Shown piece after piece: positions 55,155 to 63,574 of a stretch of 64,000 nucleotides of DNA. Both the position numbers and the translations under genes were made by a program. The stretch comes from Clostridium sp. MB40-C1. Lineage in GTDB: Bacteria > Bacillota > Clostridia > Clostridiales > Clostridiaceae. The stretch lies in the NCBI RefSeq assembly GCF_030913655.1, contig NZ_CP133189.1:1178001-1242000 (forward strand), read 5' to 3'. Each line of letters starts with the position of its first letter. The first letter of the stretch is position 1. Under the pieces are notes generated by a model. It was not told where the DNA came from and did not search any database. It worked only from the letters and a program-made list of their open reading frames with translations.

Positions 55155-56321
55155 ATGGAAAGATTTACATTACCAAGAGACCTTTACTTTGGAGAAGGTT
55201 CTTTAGAAGTATTAAAAACATTAAAGGGTAAAAAAGCCGTAGTAGTTGTAGGCGGAGGCTCAATGAAGAGATTTGGCTTTTTAGATAAAGTAGAAAATTA
55301 TTTAAAAGAAGCAGAAATAGAAGTTAAATTAATTGAGGGAGTAGAACCAGATCCTTCTGTAGAAACTGTTATGAATGGTGCAGCTGTTATGAGAGAATTT
55401 GAACCAGATTTAATAGTTTCAATAGGTGGTGGATCACCAATAGATGCAGCAAAAGCTATGTGGATATTCTATGAATACCCAGATTTTACATTTGAACAAG
55501 CTGTTATACCTTTTGGTATACCAGAACTAAGACAAAAAGCTAGATTTGTAGCTATACCATCAACTAGTGGAACTGCTACAGAAGTTACAGCTTTTTCAGT
55601 TATAACTGATTACAAGAAAAAAATAAAATATCCTTTAGCTGATTTTAATTTAACTCCAGATATAGCTATAGTAGATCCACAATTAGCCCAAACAATGCCA
55701 TCAAAATTAACAGCTCACACTGGAATGGATGCTTTAACGCATGCTATAGAAGCTTATGTAGCAGGATTAAGATCTGTATTTTCTGATCCTCTTGCAATGC
55801 AAGCTATAGTTATGGTAAAAGAATATTTAGTTAAATCTTATAATGGAGATAAAGAAGCAAGAGGTCAAATGCATTTAGCACAGTGTTTAGCAGGAATGGC
55901 TTTCTCGAATGCATTGCTTGGAATTACACATTCAATGGCTCATAAAACAGGAGCAGTATTCCATATTCCTCATGGATGTGCTAATGCAATTTTCCTACCT
56001 TATGTAATTCAATATAATGCTAAATCATGTGGAGAAAGATATGCAACTATTGCAAGAAGTCTTGGACTTTCAGGTGAAAATCAGGATGAATTAATAAAGT
56101 CATTAATAGAAATGATTAGAGAAATGAATAAAACTATGAACATACCATTAAACTTAAAAGATTATGGTATAATAGAGGAAGAATTTAAAGAAAATGTTAA
56201 ATATATTTCTCATAATGCAGTATTAGATGCTTGCACTGGATCAAATCCAAGAGAAATTGATGATGAAACTATGGAAAAATTATTTACTTGTACATACTAT
56301 GGACAGGATGTAGACTTTTAA
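55155..56321 (+). CDS. Iron-containing alcohol dehydrogenase (butanol/aldehyde type)
   Basis: 388 residues, usual for type III dehydrogenases of solvent-forming clostridia. NAD(P)-binding motif VVVGGGSMKRFG and VSIGGGSPIDAAKAMW; metal ligands in HTGMDALTHAIEAYV (D, H) and THSMAHKTGAVFHIPHG (H, H). It reduces aldehydes such as butyraldehyde or acetaldehyde with NAD(P)H at the end of fermentation. AAGGAGGA before its ATG and its codon use suggest high expression. Single-gene unit with a terminator at 56431. Confidence 0.9.
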   Translation: MERFTLPRDLYFGEGSLEVLKTLKGKKAVVVVGGGSMKRFGFLDKVENYLKEAEIEVKLIEGVEPDPSVETVMNGAAVMREFEPDLIVSIGGGSPIDAAKAMWIFYEYPDFTFEQAVIPFGIPELRQKARFVAIPSTSGTATEVTAFSVITDYKKKIKYPLADFNLTPDIAIVDPQLAQTMPSKLTAHTGMDALTHAIEAYVAGLRSVFSDPLAMQAIVMVKEYLVKSYNGDKEARGQMHLAQCLAGMAFSNALLGITHSMAHKTGAVFHIPHGCANAIFLPYVIQYNAKSCGERYATIARSLGLSGENQDELIKSLIEMIREMNKTMNIPLNLKDYGIIEEEFKENVKYISHNAVLDACTGSNPREIDDETMEKLFTCTYYGQDVDF

Positions 56322-56430
56322 AAAAGCGTGATTAGGATACAATGAAGAAGGTTTGTTAAAATATCTAGTAGATAATTAAATTTAAAACTAATTATTTTAT
56401 AAAATAAGATATAGTATTTTGTAGGCATTT

Positions 56431-56474
56431 TAATCATCATAAGTATTTTGTTAAAAAGTATTTATGATGATTTA
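56431..56474 (+). terminator. Terminator of alcohol dehydrogenase gene
   Basis: TAATCATCATAA (56431-56442) pairs with TTATGATGATTTA (56462-56474) after a loop that itself can pair (AAGTATTTT with AAAAAGTATTT). TCTACTTTTTA follows. Confidence 0.7.
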
Positions 56475-56540
56475 TATGTCTACTTTTTATTTTTAAGTAT
56501 TGAAAAATTTTTTATATAGTTATATATTTATAGTCTATAA

Positions 56541-56559
56541 TATGACATGCTGTTGTCAG
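56541..56559. promoter_or_regulatory. Shared palindromic operator, site 1
   Basis: TATGACATGCTGTTGTCAG: inverted half-sites TGACA and TGTCA with a 6-bp centre. TTGTCA within it can serve as a -35 (TAATTT 17 bp on). Same site before the WYL regulator gene at 57717. Confidence 0.65.
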
Positions 56560-56606
56560 TTTACAGATGGTACACTAATTTTATAAAATGAAATGAGGTG
56601 TGTATA

Positions 56607-57065
56607 ATGAATTATGAAATAGTAGAATTAAATGAGAAAACAGTAGCAGGCATAACTACACGAACAAGTAATAATGATGAAAACATGACAAAATTAATTG
56701 GTGGATTGTGGAACAAGTTTTTTAATGATGGTATATATGAATCTATATCAAACAAGAAAAATAACTGCAGTATTGGACTTTATTCTAATTATGAAAATAA
56801 TGAAAATGGATTATATGATGTAACTGTTTGTTGCGAAGTTAATACATGTGAAAAATTACCTCTAGATGTTGAAATGAAAAAAATTCCCGCAGGAAAATAT
56901 GCAAAATTCGTAGTAAACGGGCATGTTCAAACTGCAGTTTCTGAATTTTGGACAAAATTATGGTCAATGGATTTAAATAGAAAATACAGTTGTGATTTTG
57001 AAGAATATCAAAGTGGTGGTGATATAGAAAATTGTGAAATACATATGTATATTTCTATTAACTAG
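56607..57065 (+). CDS. GyrI-like/AraC effector-binding domain protein
   Basis: 152 residues. A single small-molecule-binding domain of the SOUL/GyrI-like type: MNYEIVELNEKTVAGITTRTSN, VTVCCEVNTCEKLPLDVEMKK, IPAGKYAKFVVNGHV, and the acidic C-terminal CEIHMYISI. Family members bind hydrophobic or cationic compounds, or gyrase in E. coli; here the role is unknown. ATG 56607 is ten bases after GAGGTGT; the ATG at 56598 overlaps it. A palindromic operator shared with the WYL regulator gene lies 48 bp upstream. Confidence 0.82.
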   Translation: MNYEIVELNEKTVAGITTRTSNNDENMTKLIGGLWNKFFNDGIYESISNKKNNCSIGLYSNYENNENGLYDVTVCCEVNTCEKLPLDVEMKKIPAGKYAKFVVNGHVQTAVSEFWTKLWSMDLNRKYSCDFEEYQSGGDIENCEIHMYISIN

Positions 57066-57143
57066 GTGTATTATATTGTATAAATCTATTACAAAAAGAA
57101 ATCAGTATTAGATTATCTACAGAACTTTAATTAAAGTAATTTT

Positions 57144-57180
57144 ATTTTCCCTTAAACTATGAGTTTGAGGGATTTTATTT
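57144..57180. terminator. Hairpin between convergent genes
   Basis: TCCCTTAAAC pairs with GTTTGAGGGA (one wobble) over 5 nt, with TTTTATTTTT after it. Confidence 0.6.
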
Positions 57181-57225
57181 TTAAAAACGGCTATGTCTTA
57201 GTAAAATGTAAATCGTTAAATAAAA

Positions 57226-57594
57226 CTATTTTAATTTTCTTAAATAACTTTTAGTAGCATAAACAGGATCTTCTTTAGATTTATTTTCATTTTGTTGCAT
57301 TTCAACAATCATAAGCATATCTGAGGGAGTCAAATTTTCTACTTGAGCTAAAATTGCTGGGCTTGCATCTTTTAAAGGAATTGTTTTAATACAATCTTTT
57401 TTTATTCCGTTTTCTACAATATATAACTTTATTACACCACCTTCTAAAAAATATTTATAAGTTCTAACTTTGGGTCTATTTGAAGAAGATCCTTTAATAT
57501 CAAAAACTTTCTTTTTTTTAGTGTAGTCATGGTTGTTTTTAAGCTGATTTACAATTTGTTTATGAAAGACTTTATCAGATTGAATTTTTACCAT
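57226..57594 (-). CDS. Hypothetical protein, small basic cytoplasmic protein
   Basis: 122 residues, rich in Lys, with VKIQSDKVFHKQIVNQLKNN, a beta-like stretch YKYFLEGGVIKLYIVENGIK, and PSDMLMIVEMQQNENK. I do not recognise the family and see no membrane segment or signal peptide. AAAGGAG precedes the ATG. It lies divergent from the WYL regulator gene, with 176 bp between starts that hold operator site 2. Confidence 0.65.
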   Translation of the reverse strand: MVKIQSDKVFHKQIVNQLKNNHDYTKKKKVFDIKGSSSNRPKVRTYKYFLEGGVIKLYIVENGIKKDCIKTIPLKDASPAILAQVENLTPSDMLMIVEMQQNENKSKEDPVYATKSYLRKLK

Positions 57595-57716
57595 TACATG
57601 AACTCCTTTCTATATTAAAATATATTTTCCATGCTTGTTATCGGATTATAAAATGTAATCTTTAATTGTAAGTGATAAAATTAATAGATATATTACTATA
57701 AATAAAATATTTATAA

Positions 57717-57736
57717 TATGACATTATGTTGTCATA
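57717..57736. promoter_or_regulatory. Shared palindromic operator, site 2
   Basis: TATGACATTATGTTGTCATA, a near-perfect inverted repeat (half-sites TATGACA and TGTCATA) immediately upstream of the WYL regulator promoter, expected for autoregulation; TTGTCA in it can be a -35 (TATATT 18 bp on). Confidence 0.7.
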
Positions 57737-57770
57737 TAATTAGAGTATAATATATATTAGGTGATGAAAT

Positions 57771-58673
57771 ATGCAAATAAACAGGTTATTCGAGATAATA
57801 TATATTTTACTTGATAAAAAAACAATAACTGCAAAGGAACTAGCGGAGCATTTTGAAGTATCTATTCGAACAATATATCGTGACATTGAAGTGCTTTCAG
57901 GGGCAGGAATACCTATTTATACTAGCAAAGGAAAAGGTGGTGGCATCAGTATAATTGAAAATTTTGTTCTTAATAAATCTATGCTTTCTGAAGAGGAACA
58001 AAATGATATATTGATGAGTTTGCAGGGATTAAATGCTATAAAGTATCCCGATACAGAGCCTGTACTCAATAAACTAAGTCTCCTTTTTAATAAGCAAGGT
58101 GTGAACTGGATTGATGTTGATTTTTCATATTGGGGAAGTAAAGATAATGAAAGGGAAAAATTTAATATACTTAAAAGGGCAATACTTAATAGACATCTTA
58201 TAACTTTTGATTATTTTAGTTCATATAAAGAAAAAACTAAAAGAACTGTTGAACCATTAAAGCTTGTTTTTAAAGGGCAAAGTTGGTATTTATATGGTTA
58301 TTGCAGAGTTAAGGATGATTTTAGGATATTTAAAATTACACGTATTAAGAATTTAAATAAATTAGATATCACGTTTATGAGGGATGTCCCAAAGAATATT
58401 TGGACTAAATCTGAGACGTGTAAGAATAAACTAGTAACACTTGTACTAAGGATTGATAAAAAAATGTCTTATAGAATATATGATGAGTTTGATGAAGATT
58501 GTATTAAAAAAAATAAAGATGGAAATTTTAATGTAACGGTGACTTTACCAGAAAATGAATGGGTTTATGGATATATCATGTCTTATGGCAATTATGTAGA
58601 AATTTTAGAGCCGGATTATATTAGAGAGATAGTAAAAGTGAAACTGAAAGAAGCATTAAAAAAATATTTATAA
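57771..58673 (+). CDS. HTH-WYL domain transcriptional regulator (YafY type)
   Basis: 300 residues. N-terminal HTH of the HTH_11 type (LDKKTITAKELAEHFEVSIRTIYRDIEVLSGAG), then a WYL domain (residues ~135-220) with ITFDYFSSYKEKTKRTVEPLKLVFKGQSWYLYGYC and a WCX-like C-terminal domain. WYL domains often bind nucleic acid or nucleotide ligands, and such regulators control stress and phage-defence genes. TAGGTGATG precedes the ATG. The palindrome 57717-57736 suggests autoregulation, and matching sites lie before the genes at 56607 and 58717. Confidence 0.9.
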   Translation: MQINRLFEIIYILLDKKTITAKELAEHFEVSIRTIYRDIEVLSGAGIPIYTSKGKGGGISIIENFVLNKSMLSEEEQNDILMSLQGLNAIKYPDTEPVLNKLSLLFNKQGVNWIDVDFSYWGSKDNEREKFNILKRAILNRHLITFDYFSSYKEKTKRTVEPLKLVFKGQSWYLYGYCRVKDDFRIFKITRIKNLNKLDITFMRDVPKNIWTKSETCKNKLVTLVLRIDKKMSYRIYDEFDEDCIKKNKDGNFNVTVTLPENEWVYGYIMSYGNYVEILEPDYIREIVKVKLKEALKKYL

Positions 58674-58691
58674 TATGATACATAGTTGTAA
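58674..58691. promoter_or_regulatory. Shared operator, degenerate site 3
   Basis: TATGATACATAGTTGTAA, one base after the WYL gene stop, keeps the spacing and the half-sites TATGA..A and GTTGT.A of sites 1 and 2. It may give the radical SAM gene its own promoter control, or be a weak decoy. Confidence 0.45.
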
Positions 58692-58716
58692 AGCTATATA
58701 GTAAAAGGAGTGTAAT

Positions 58717-59601
58717 ATGAAGTATGTTCCAGCAAAAACAATTATTTCAGGGTATACTGATAAAAATAGTTGGTTTGACATTAATTATAATATGAATATT
58801 TATAAAGGCTGCTGTCATGGTTGTATTTATTGTGATAGTCGTAGTGAATGTTATAGAATTGATAATTTTGATGAAGTAAGAGCAAAGGATAATGCACTAT
58901 TATTAATTGAACGTGAACTAAAATCGAAACGAAGAAAAGGAGTAATTGGAACAGGTTCAATGAGTGATCCATATAACCCTTTTGAACAAGAATGGTGTTT
59001 AACTAGGGAGGCATTAAAATTAATTAATAGATATGGTTTTGGTATATCCATCGCTACTAAAAGTGATTTAATCATTAGGGATTTGGATATACTAAAGCAG
59101 ATAAAAACTCATTCTCCCGTACTAGTTAAAATTACAATAACAACTTATGATGATGATATGTGTAGAAAAATTGAGCCAAATGTTGCAGTATCATCAAAAA
59201 GGTTTGAAATTATTAAAGAACTTTCTAAGTATGGTATATTTGTAGGTGTATTACTTATGCCAGTATTACCGTTTTTAGAGGATAATGAAGAAAATATAAA
59301 AAACATAATACAATTAGCTTATGAAAATGGTGCAAAATTTATATATCCTGCTTTTGGAGTAACCTTAAGACAAAATCAAAGAGATTGGTATTATAAAAAA
59401 CTTGATGAAAAATTCTTTGGTATTAAGCAAAAGTATATAAAATATTTTGGAAATAAATATGAATGTTCTTCGCCAAAAGCAAAAGTGTTATGGGAATTAT
59501 TTAAAAAAGAATGTGAAAAGTTTAATATTCTTTTTAAAATGGAAGATATTATTAAGGAATATAAGAAGGAATATATTAATAGTCAGCTCTCATTTTTTTA
59601 G
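58717..59601 (+). CDS. SPL-family radical SAM protein
   Basis: 294 residues. The iron-sulfur Cys motif is YKGCCHGCIYCDSRSECY (CxxCxxC within CHGCIYC), followed by GTGSMSDPYNPFEQEW (SAM-binding GGE-like region), KTHSPVLVKITITTYDD, and GVLLMPVLPFLED; this matches the spore photoproduct lyase-like (Rv2578c/SplB-type) radical SAM family. The reaction is unknown; relatives act on nucleic acids. AAAGGAG precedes the ATG. It lies 43 bp after the WYL regulator, probably as part of the same small regulon. Confidence 0.88.
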   Translation: MKYVPAKTIISGYTDKNSWFDINYNMNIYKGCCHGCIYCDSRSECYRIDNFDEVRAKDNALLLIERELKSKRRKGVIGTGSMSDPYNPFEQEWCLTREALKLINRYGFGISIATKSDLIIRDLDILKQIKTHSPVLVKITITTYDDDMCRKIEPNVAVSSKRFEIIKELSKYGIFVGVLLMPVLPFLEDNEENIKNIIQLAYENGAKFIYPAFGVTLRQNQRDWYYKKLDEKFFGIKQKYIKYFGNKYECSSPKAKVLWELFKKECEKFNILFKMEDIIKEYKKEYINSQLSFF

Positions 59602-59608
59602 AGAGTTT

Positions 59609-59825
59609 TATTTAAGTAATATATATTTGAGCAAATTGAATAATTACAAATTCAAAATATGGAATGCAAGTTTTGTTGTGAGCAGCGCCTTAAAATTTCT
59701 CTTTTACTATATTTTAAGTTTATTCTGAACCTAGATAAGAGAAATTTTCGAAGCAGTGAACAATGAAACTTGCATGGAGTTATATATTTTTCAATTATGC
59801 AATTTCCTTATTTAAGTAATATATA
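59609..59825 (+). repeat. Dispersed palindromic element, full copy B, flanked by 17-bp direct repeats
   Basis: TATTTAAGTAATATATA occurs at 59609-59625 and again at 59809-59825, exactly 200 bp apart, framing a 183-bp element nearly identical in its core to copy A at 4832-5020 (shared GCAAGTTTT, CAGCGCCTTAAAATTTCTC, TTATTCTGAACCTA, GAGAAATTTTCGAAGCAG, AACTTGCATGGAG, AATTATGCAATTTCCT). The flanking direct repeats look like target duplications of an inserted element. Confidence 0.85.
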
Positions 59826-59840
59826 AATTTTAAGATAATG

Positions 59841-59859
59841 ATAATACGTGTAGTATTAT
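59841..59859. promoter_or_regulatory. Palindrome upstream of sigma-54 activator gene
   Basis: ATAATAC-GTGTA-GTATTAT, perfect 7-bp half-sites around five bases, 37 bp before the ATG. A candidate operator or -10 region for the activator gene. Confidence 0.45.
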
Positions 59860-59895
59860 AAGAATACAAGAAACTAAAGAGGGGGAAGTATTAGA

Positions 59896-61998
59896 ATGCA
59901 AAAGAATATTGCGGTTGTTACATTTGATGCAATGGCAGGATCATTCTATGCACAACAATTAAGAAATTTATTTGGCAATTGTATTATAACCAATGAATAT
60001 AGTGTAAGAGGAAATACAATTTCAAGTATCCAAAAGGCAGATCTTTATCTAGTATCTACAGATGCTTTTGATAGTAACGAAGAATATAAACGATACATTC
60101 CTAAAGATGCGCCAATGGTAAAAATAAATATGACTTTTACAAAGGAAATCATTGAGGAACTTTCTATGATTCCTAAAGGAACTAAGGCAATGCTCGTAAA
60201 TTTAAGTTATAAAATGACAAGGGAAGTTATTGCTTCTTTAAGTAGCCTAGGAATTAATCAGATTGAATTTTATCCTTATCATCCTGGAATGAAAGATATA
60301 CCAGACATTGATTTTGCTATTACTCCTAGTGAAAATAGGTATGTTCCCAAAAATGTAAAGAGAATTATGGATATTGGACAGAGGGTCATGGATTCTTCTA
60401 CAATTGTAGAAGTAGCACTAAAATTAAAGTTCGATGATTTATTGGAAAAAAAGGTTTTTCAAGAGTATTTTGCTTCTATAGCAGTTAATAACTATAGTAT
60501 TCATCGTTTATATAATCGTTCAATTAGTATGGAAAGTCAATTTGAGATACTATTAAGTATTTTAGATGAAGGAATTATAGGGATTGATAGTGAAGGATAT
60601 ATTTTTTCATGTAACCATAAAGCAGAAAATATTGTTGAAGTTAAAAGTGAAAATCTAATTGGAAAGTCAGTACTAGAGTCATTACCCAAAATTCCTTTTG
60701 AAGAATGTAAAAAAAATATGAACACAATAGATCCAAAATTAATAAGAATAAATAAAGTTTATATTAATATGAGTATTTCTCCAGTTATTAGAAACAAAAA
60801 ATTTATAGGAGCTTTTGTTATTCTTACTCGTTTTTCAGAAGAAGAACATAAGCAAAATAATTTGAGAATTCAGTTGTGTAATAAAGGACATGAGGCTAAA
60901 TATACATTTGAAGATATTATAGGAAAAAGTCAGGTTATTGAAAAAGTACGTAATATTGCAAAGAAGATGGCAAAAACTAAAGCTACTATTTTAATTACTG
61001 GAGAAAGCGGAACCGGAAAAGAGTTATTTTCTCAAGCTATTCATAATGCTTCAACTAGAAAAGATTACCCATTTATTGCTATAAATTGTGCAGCCATGGC
61101 TGATAATCTTTTGGAAAGTGAATTATTTGGTTACGAAGAAGGTGCTTTTACAGGAGCTAAAAAAGGTGGCAAAACAGGTCTATTTGAGTTTGCTCATAGA
61201 GGTACTATTTTTTTAGATGAGATCGAAGGGATGAGTCCTGCTTTGCAGATGAAACTTTTAAGGGTAATTCAAGAAAGAGAAGTTACACGAATAGGAGGCC
61301 ATTCTATTATACAAGTTGATGTTAGAATTATTGCTGCCACAAATGAAAGTTTGGAGAAGCTAGTTGAAAATGGAACTTTTAGAAAGGACTTGTATTACCG
61401 TTTAAATACCTTGCCTATTGAGTTACCACCTTTAAGAGATAGAAAAGAAGATATTATGTTGCTTTTGGAGGATATAAAAAGTAAAGTAGGCGGAAACTTT
61501 GAGCTAAGTGAAGAAGCGAAAGATATTCTCTTGTCACACAAATGGGATGGGAATGTAAGAGAACTGCACAATTATGTTGAATATTTTACATACATGGGGG
61601 AGCCTTTAATTACTATTGAGGAACTACCTGCAGGATTAAAAAAAGAAAAAAAGCAGGAGTTTCATGAGAATGATAGTGATACTTATGATGACGATTACAA
61701 TCAAGTATTGAAAAAATATAAAGATTTAGCAGTTGGATATGAAAATGAGTTTGAGTTTATTTTAGGTAAATTAGCTGTGGCTTATGAGCAAAGAAAATCA
61801 ATAGGAAGAAAAAGATTAGCAGAGTATGCTAATAAAGAAGGATTGTTTTTGACAGAACAGGAGATACGTAATATGCTGTCAAAGTTGGCTGAAGTGGGAC
61901 TAATAAATTCCTCAAGAGGTAGAGGAGGTAGCCGTATTACAAAGCTTGGTATGATGATTTATAAAACAGAAGTACTTTCTAATAACAGAAAGTATTAA
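59896..61998 (+). CDS. Sigma-54-dependent transcriptional activator with PAS domain
   Basis: 700 residues. An N-terminal receptor-like domain (~1-200) with no family I can name, a PAS domain (~205-320), an AAA+ domain with Walker [13 protein letters not shown], the sigma-54 contact loop GAFTGA ([12 protein letters not shown]), Walker [11 protein letters not shown] and [18 protein letters not shown], and a C-terminal winged-helix-like region instead of a Fis HTH ([23 protein letters not shown]). It would activate a -24/-12 promoter in response to a metabolite. AGAGGGGGAAG precedes the ATG. Its own target operon is not seen; the DNA after it is a decayed mobile fragment. Confidence 0.9.
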   Translation: MQKNIAVVTFDAMAGSFYAQQLRNLFGNCIITNEYSVRGNTISSIQKADLYLVSTDAFDSNEEYKRYIPKDAPMVKINMTFTKEIIEELSMIPKGTKAMLVNLSYKMTREVIASLSSLGINQIEFYPYHPGMKDIPDIDFAITPSENRYVPKNVKRIMDIGQRVMDSSTIVEVALKLKFDDLLEKKVFQEYFASIAVNNYSIHRLYNRSISMESQFEILLSILDEGIIGIDSEGYIFSCNHKAENIVEVKSENLIGKSVLESLPKIPFEECKKNMNTIDPKLIRINKVYINMSISPVIRNKKFIGAFVILTRFSEEEHKQNNLRIQLCNKGHEAKYTFEDIIGKSQVIEKVRNIAKKMAKTKATILITGESGTGKELFSQAIHNASTRKDYPFIAINCAAMADNLLESELFGYEEGAFTGAKKGGKTGLFEFAHRGTIFLDEIEGMSPALQMKLLRVIQEREVTRIGGHSIIQVDVRIIAATNESLEKLVENGTFRKDLYYRLNTLPIELPPLRDRKEDIMLLLEDIKSKVGGNFELSEEAKDILLSHKWDGNVRELHNYVEYFTYMGEPLITIEELPAGLKKEKKQEFHENDSDTYDDDYNQVLKKYKDLAVGYENEFEFILGKLAVAYEQRKSIGRKRLAEYANKEGLFLTEQEIRNMLSKLAEVGLINSSRGRGGSRITKLGMMIYKTEVLSNNRKY

Positions 61999-62059
61999 AG
62001 TAGTAAAATAATTAAATTAACCATATTTCAAATTTCCAATTATCTTTTTCAATTTTCTT

Positions 62060-62105
62060 AAATGCTCGTAAGGCTTGATTTTAGTAGCTTTCGAGCATTT
62101 TCCCT
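62060..62105 (+). terminator. Hairpin after sigma-54 activator gene
   Basis: AAATGCTCG pairs with CGAGCATTT over a 23-nt loop, followed by TCCCTG. A weak terminator, and possibly part of the edge of the mobile fragment. Confidence 0.4.
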
Positions 62106-62192
62106 GTAGGAAGATACTTCACATTTCCTTGCATATTACCTCATGTCTTAGCTGTCAGAAGTGGTAAATAAGTAGTAAATTCATTTGTACTA

Positions 62193-62340
62193 CTAAGCAG
62201 CAAGACACTCCTGTTGTTTCTCTTTTTCCAAGCGTTTCATCTCTGCCATTGCAGAATCGAATGTAGCGTGTGTGTAATAGTTCAGCGTCATGTTCATATT
62301 TGCATGACCCGTAATGTACTGTAATGCTTTCGCAAAGGAT
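62193..62340 (-). pseudogene. Tyrosine integrase C-terminal remnant
   Basis: On the minus strand, a frame ending at 62193 reads SFAKALQYITGHANMNMTLN, then YYTHATFDSAMAEMK, ending QQECLAA. GHANMNMT with the Y of NYYTHA is the last-helix His and nucleophile pattern of Tn916-type tyrosine recombinases. Everything before it is lost, replaced by unrelated DNA at about 62341. G+C is higher than in the surrounding genes. Confidence 0.7.
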
Positions 62341-62415
62341 AATAAATTTTCTTCCTGTGAATTTCTACACCAGATTAGTTACTTTGTATAACTTCCATAT
62401 AAACTTCCTCCTTCA

Positions 62416-63574
62416 TCATTTGTTCTTTTTATTTTTTATCCAGATAAAGCAGATAATCACTCCGATTAAGGCTATCGCTCCCATGGTTATATATGGTAAT
62501 TCAATATTGCTTTCATACAGATACCCAGCTAACAAAGGAGCAACAACTTTGCTAAGATTTCCGGCGGTATGGCAAATCTCATCAGTGTTCCTTTGTGCTG
62601 ATTGTCAGTTTTTGAAAGGCTTACGTTTAATGTGGGTACTGTAATAGCAGAAGATACCGCGAATAAGCCGAAAACCACCAGCACACTGACAAAACCTGTC
62701 GTCAATACCATAGCAAACGCTACCAATGCTTTGCAAAACATGCCTATCAGTATTAGTGGCTTCTCACCGAGTTTTTTTACTAAAGGACCGGTCAAAAAGC
62801 CCTGTACTACAATCAAAACACCTGCTAGAGCCATCCAAATAACACCAACTTGCTCAGTGGAAAATCCAAACTTATCTACGACATACAGCCCCGCAATTCC
62901 TTGCAAGCCTGTTTGACAGAAATGCACGACGAAAATAAGTATCAAAACCATTCCTGCTGAGCCAAAAACCATACTTTTCAGGTCTGAAAAATCAAAGGGT
63001 TTTCTTTTTTTCGTCTGTCCTGAACGCTCAATTGACTCTGGCAAAAGCGTTAGAATTAGCAGAAAGGCAATAAATGAAATGCCAGCTCCTATAAAGAATG
63101 GGAGTGCAAGCGAATAGCCTGCAAGAATGCCACCCAATAGTGGTCCCATCATTACGCCAACGCTCATTGCAGCTCCAAGTTGACTCATATTCTTGCTTCT
63201 TTCTTCCTCCGAGCTGGAATCTCCGACATATGCCAAAGACGCAACGGACGTAGCAGATGACAAAATACCTGATAAACTGCGAGTGATAAACAGCGTCCAA
63301 AAGGATGAAGCCAAACGAACAGGAACAAGCTGATGGAATATCCTATAATACCAATGCTGATAATCGGTTTTCTACCGATTCGATCGGACAGTGCCCCCCA
63401 AAAAGGCGCACATACTGTTTGTGCCAGCGCATATACGGCAGTGAGCCATCCAAACTCGCGACCGCCTGCACCTAGATTTTCCATGTAAAACGGCATGACC
63501 GGAAGAATTAGGCTATATACTAACGCAATCACAAAAGTCGCAAGCTTTAAAGCGAAAATAGGCTTTTTATCCAT
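62416..63574 (-). pseudogene. MFS transporter with two frameshifts
   Basis: The protein opens MDKKPIFALKLATFVIALVY with later APFWGALSDRIGRKP, the MFS A-motif. At about 63312-63316 the frame changes by one base; the second piece (WTLFITRSLSGILSSATSVA onward) covers most of the transporter. At about 62568-62571 another one-base loss cuts off the last ~48 residues (GNLSKVVAPLLAGYLYESN and on to KNKKNK), which are intact in the third frame. It was a 12-segment drug-efflux type carrier. It overlaps the PEP-enzyme gene by 8 bp. G+C is clearly higher than in the rest of the window. Confidence 0.82.

Noticed and set aside
62602-62916. Plus-strand frame in the MFS region
   Set aside because: Shadow of the minus-strand transporter, which has clear MFS motifs in its three partial frames.
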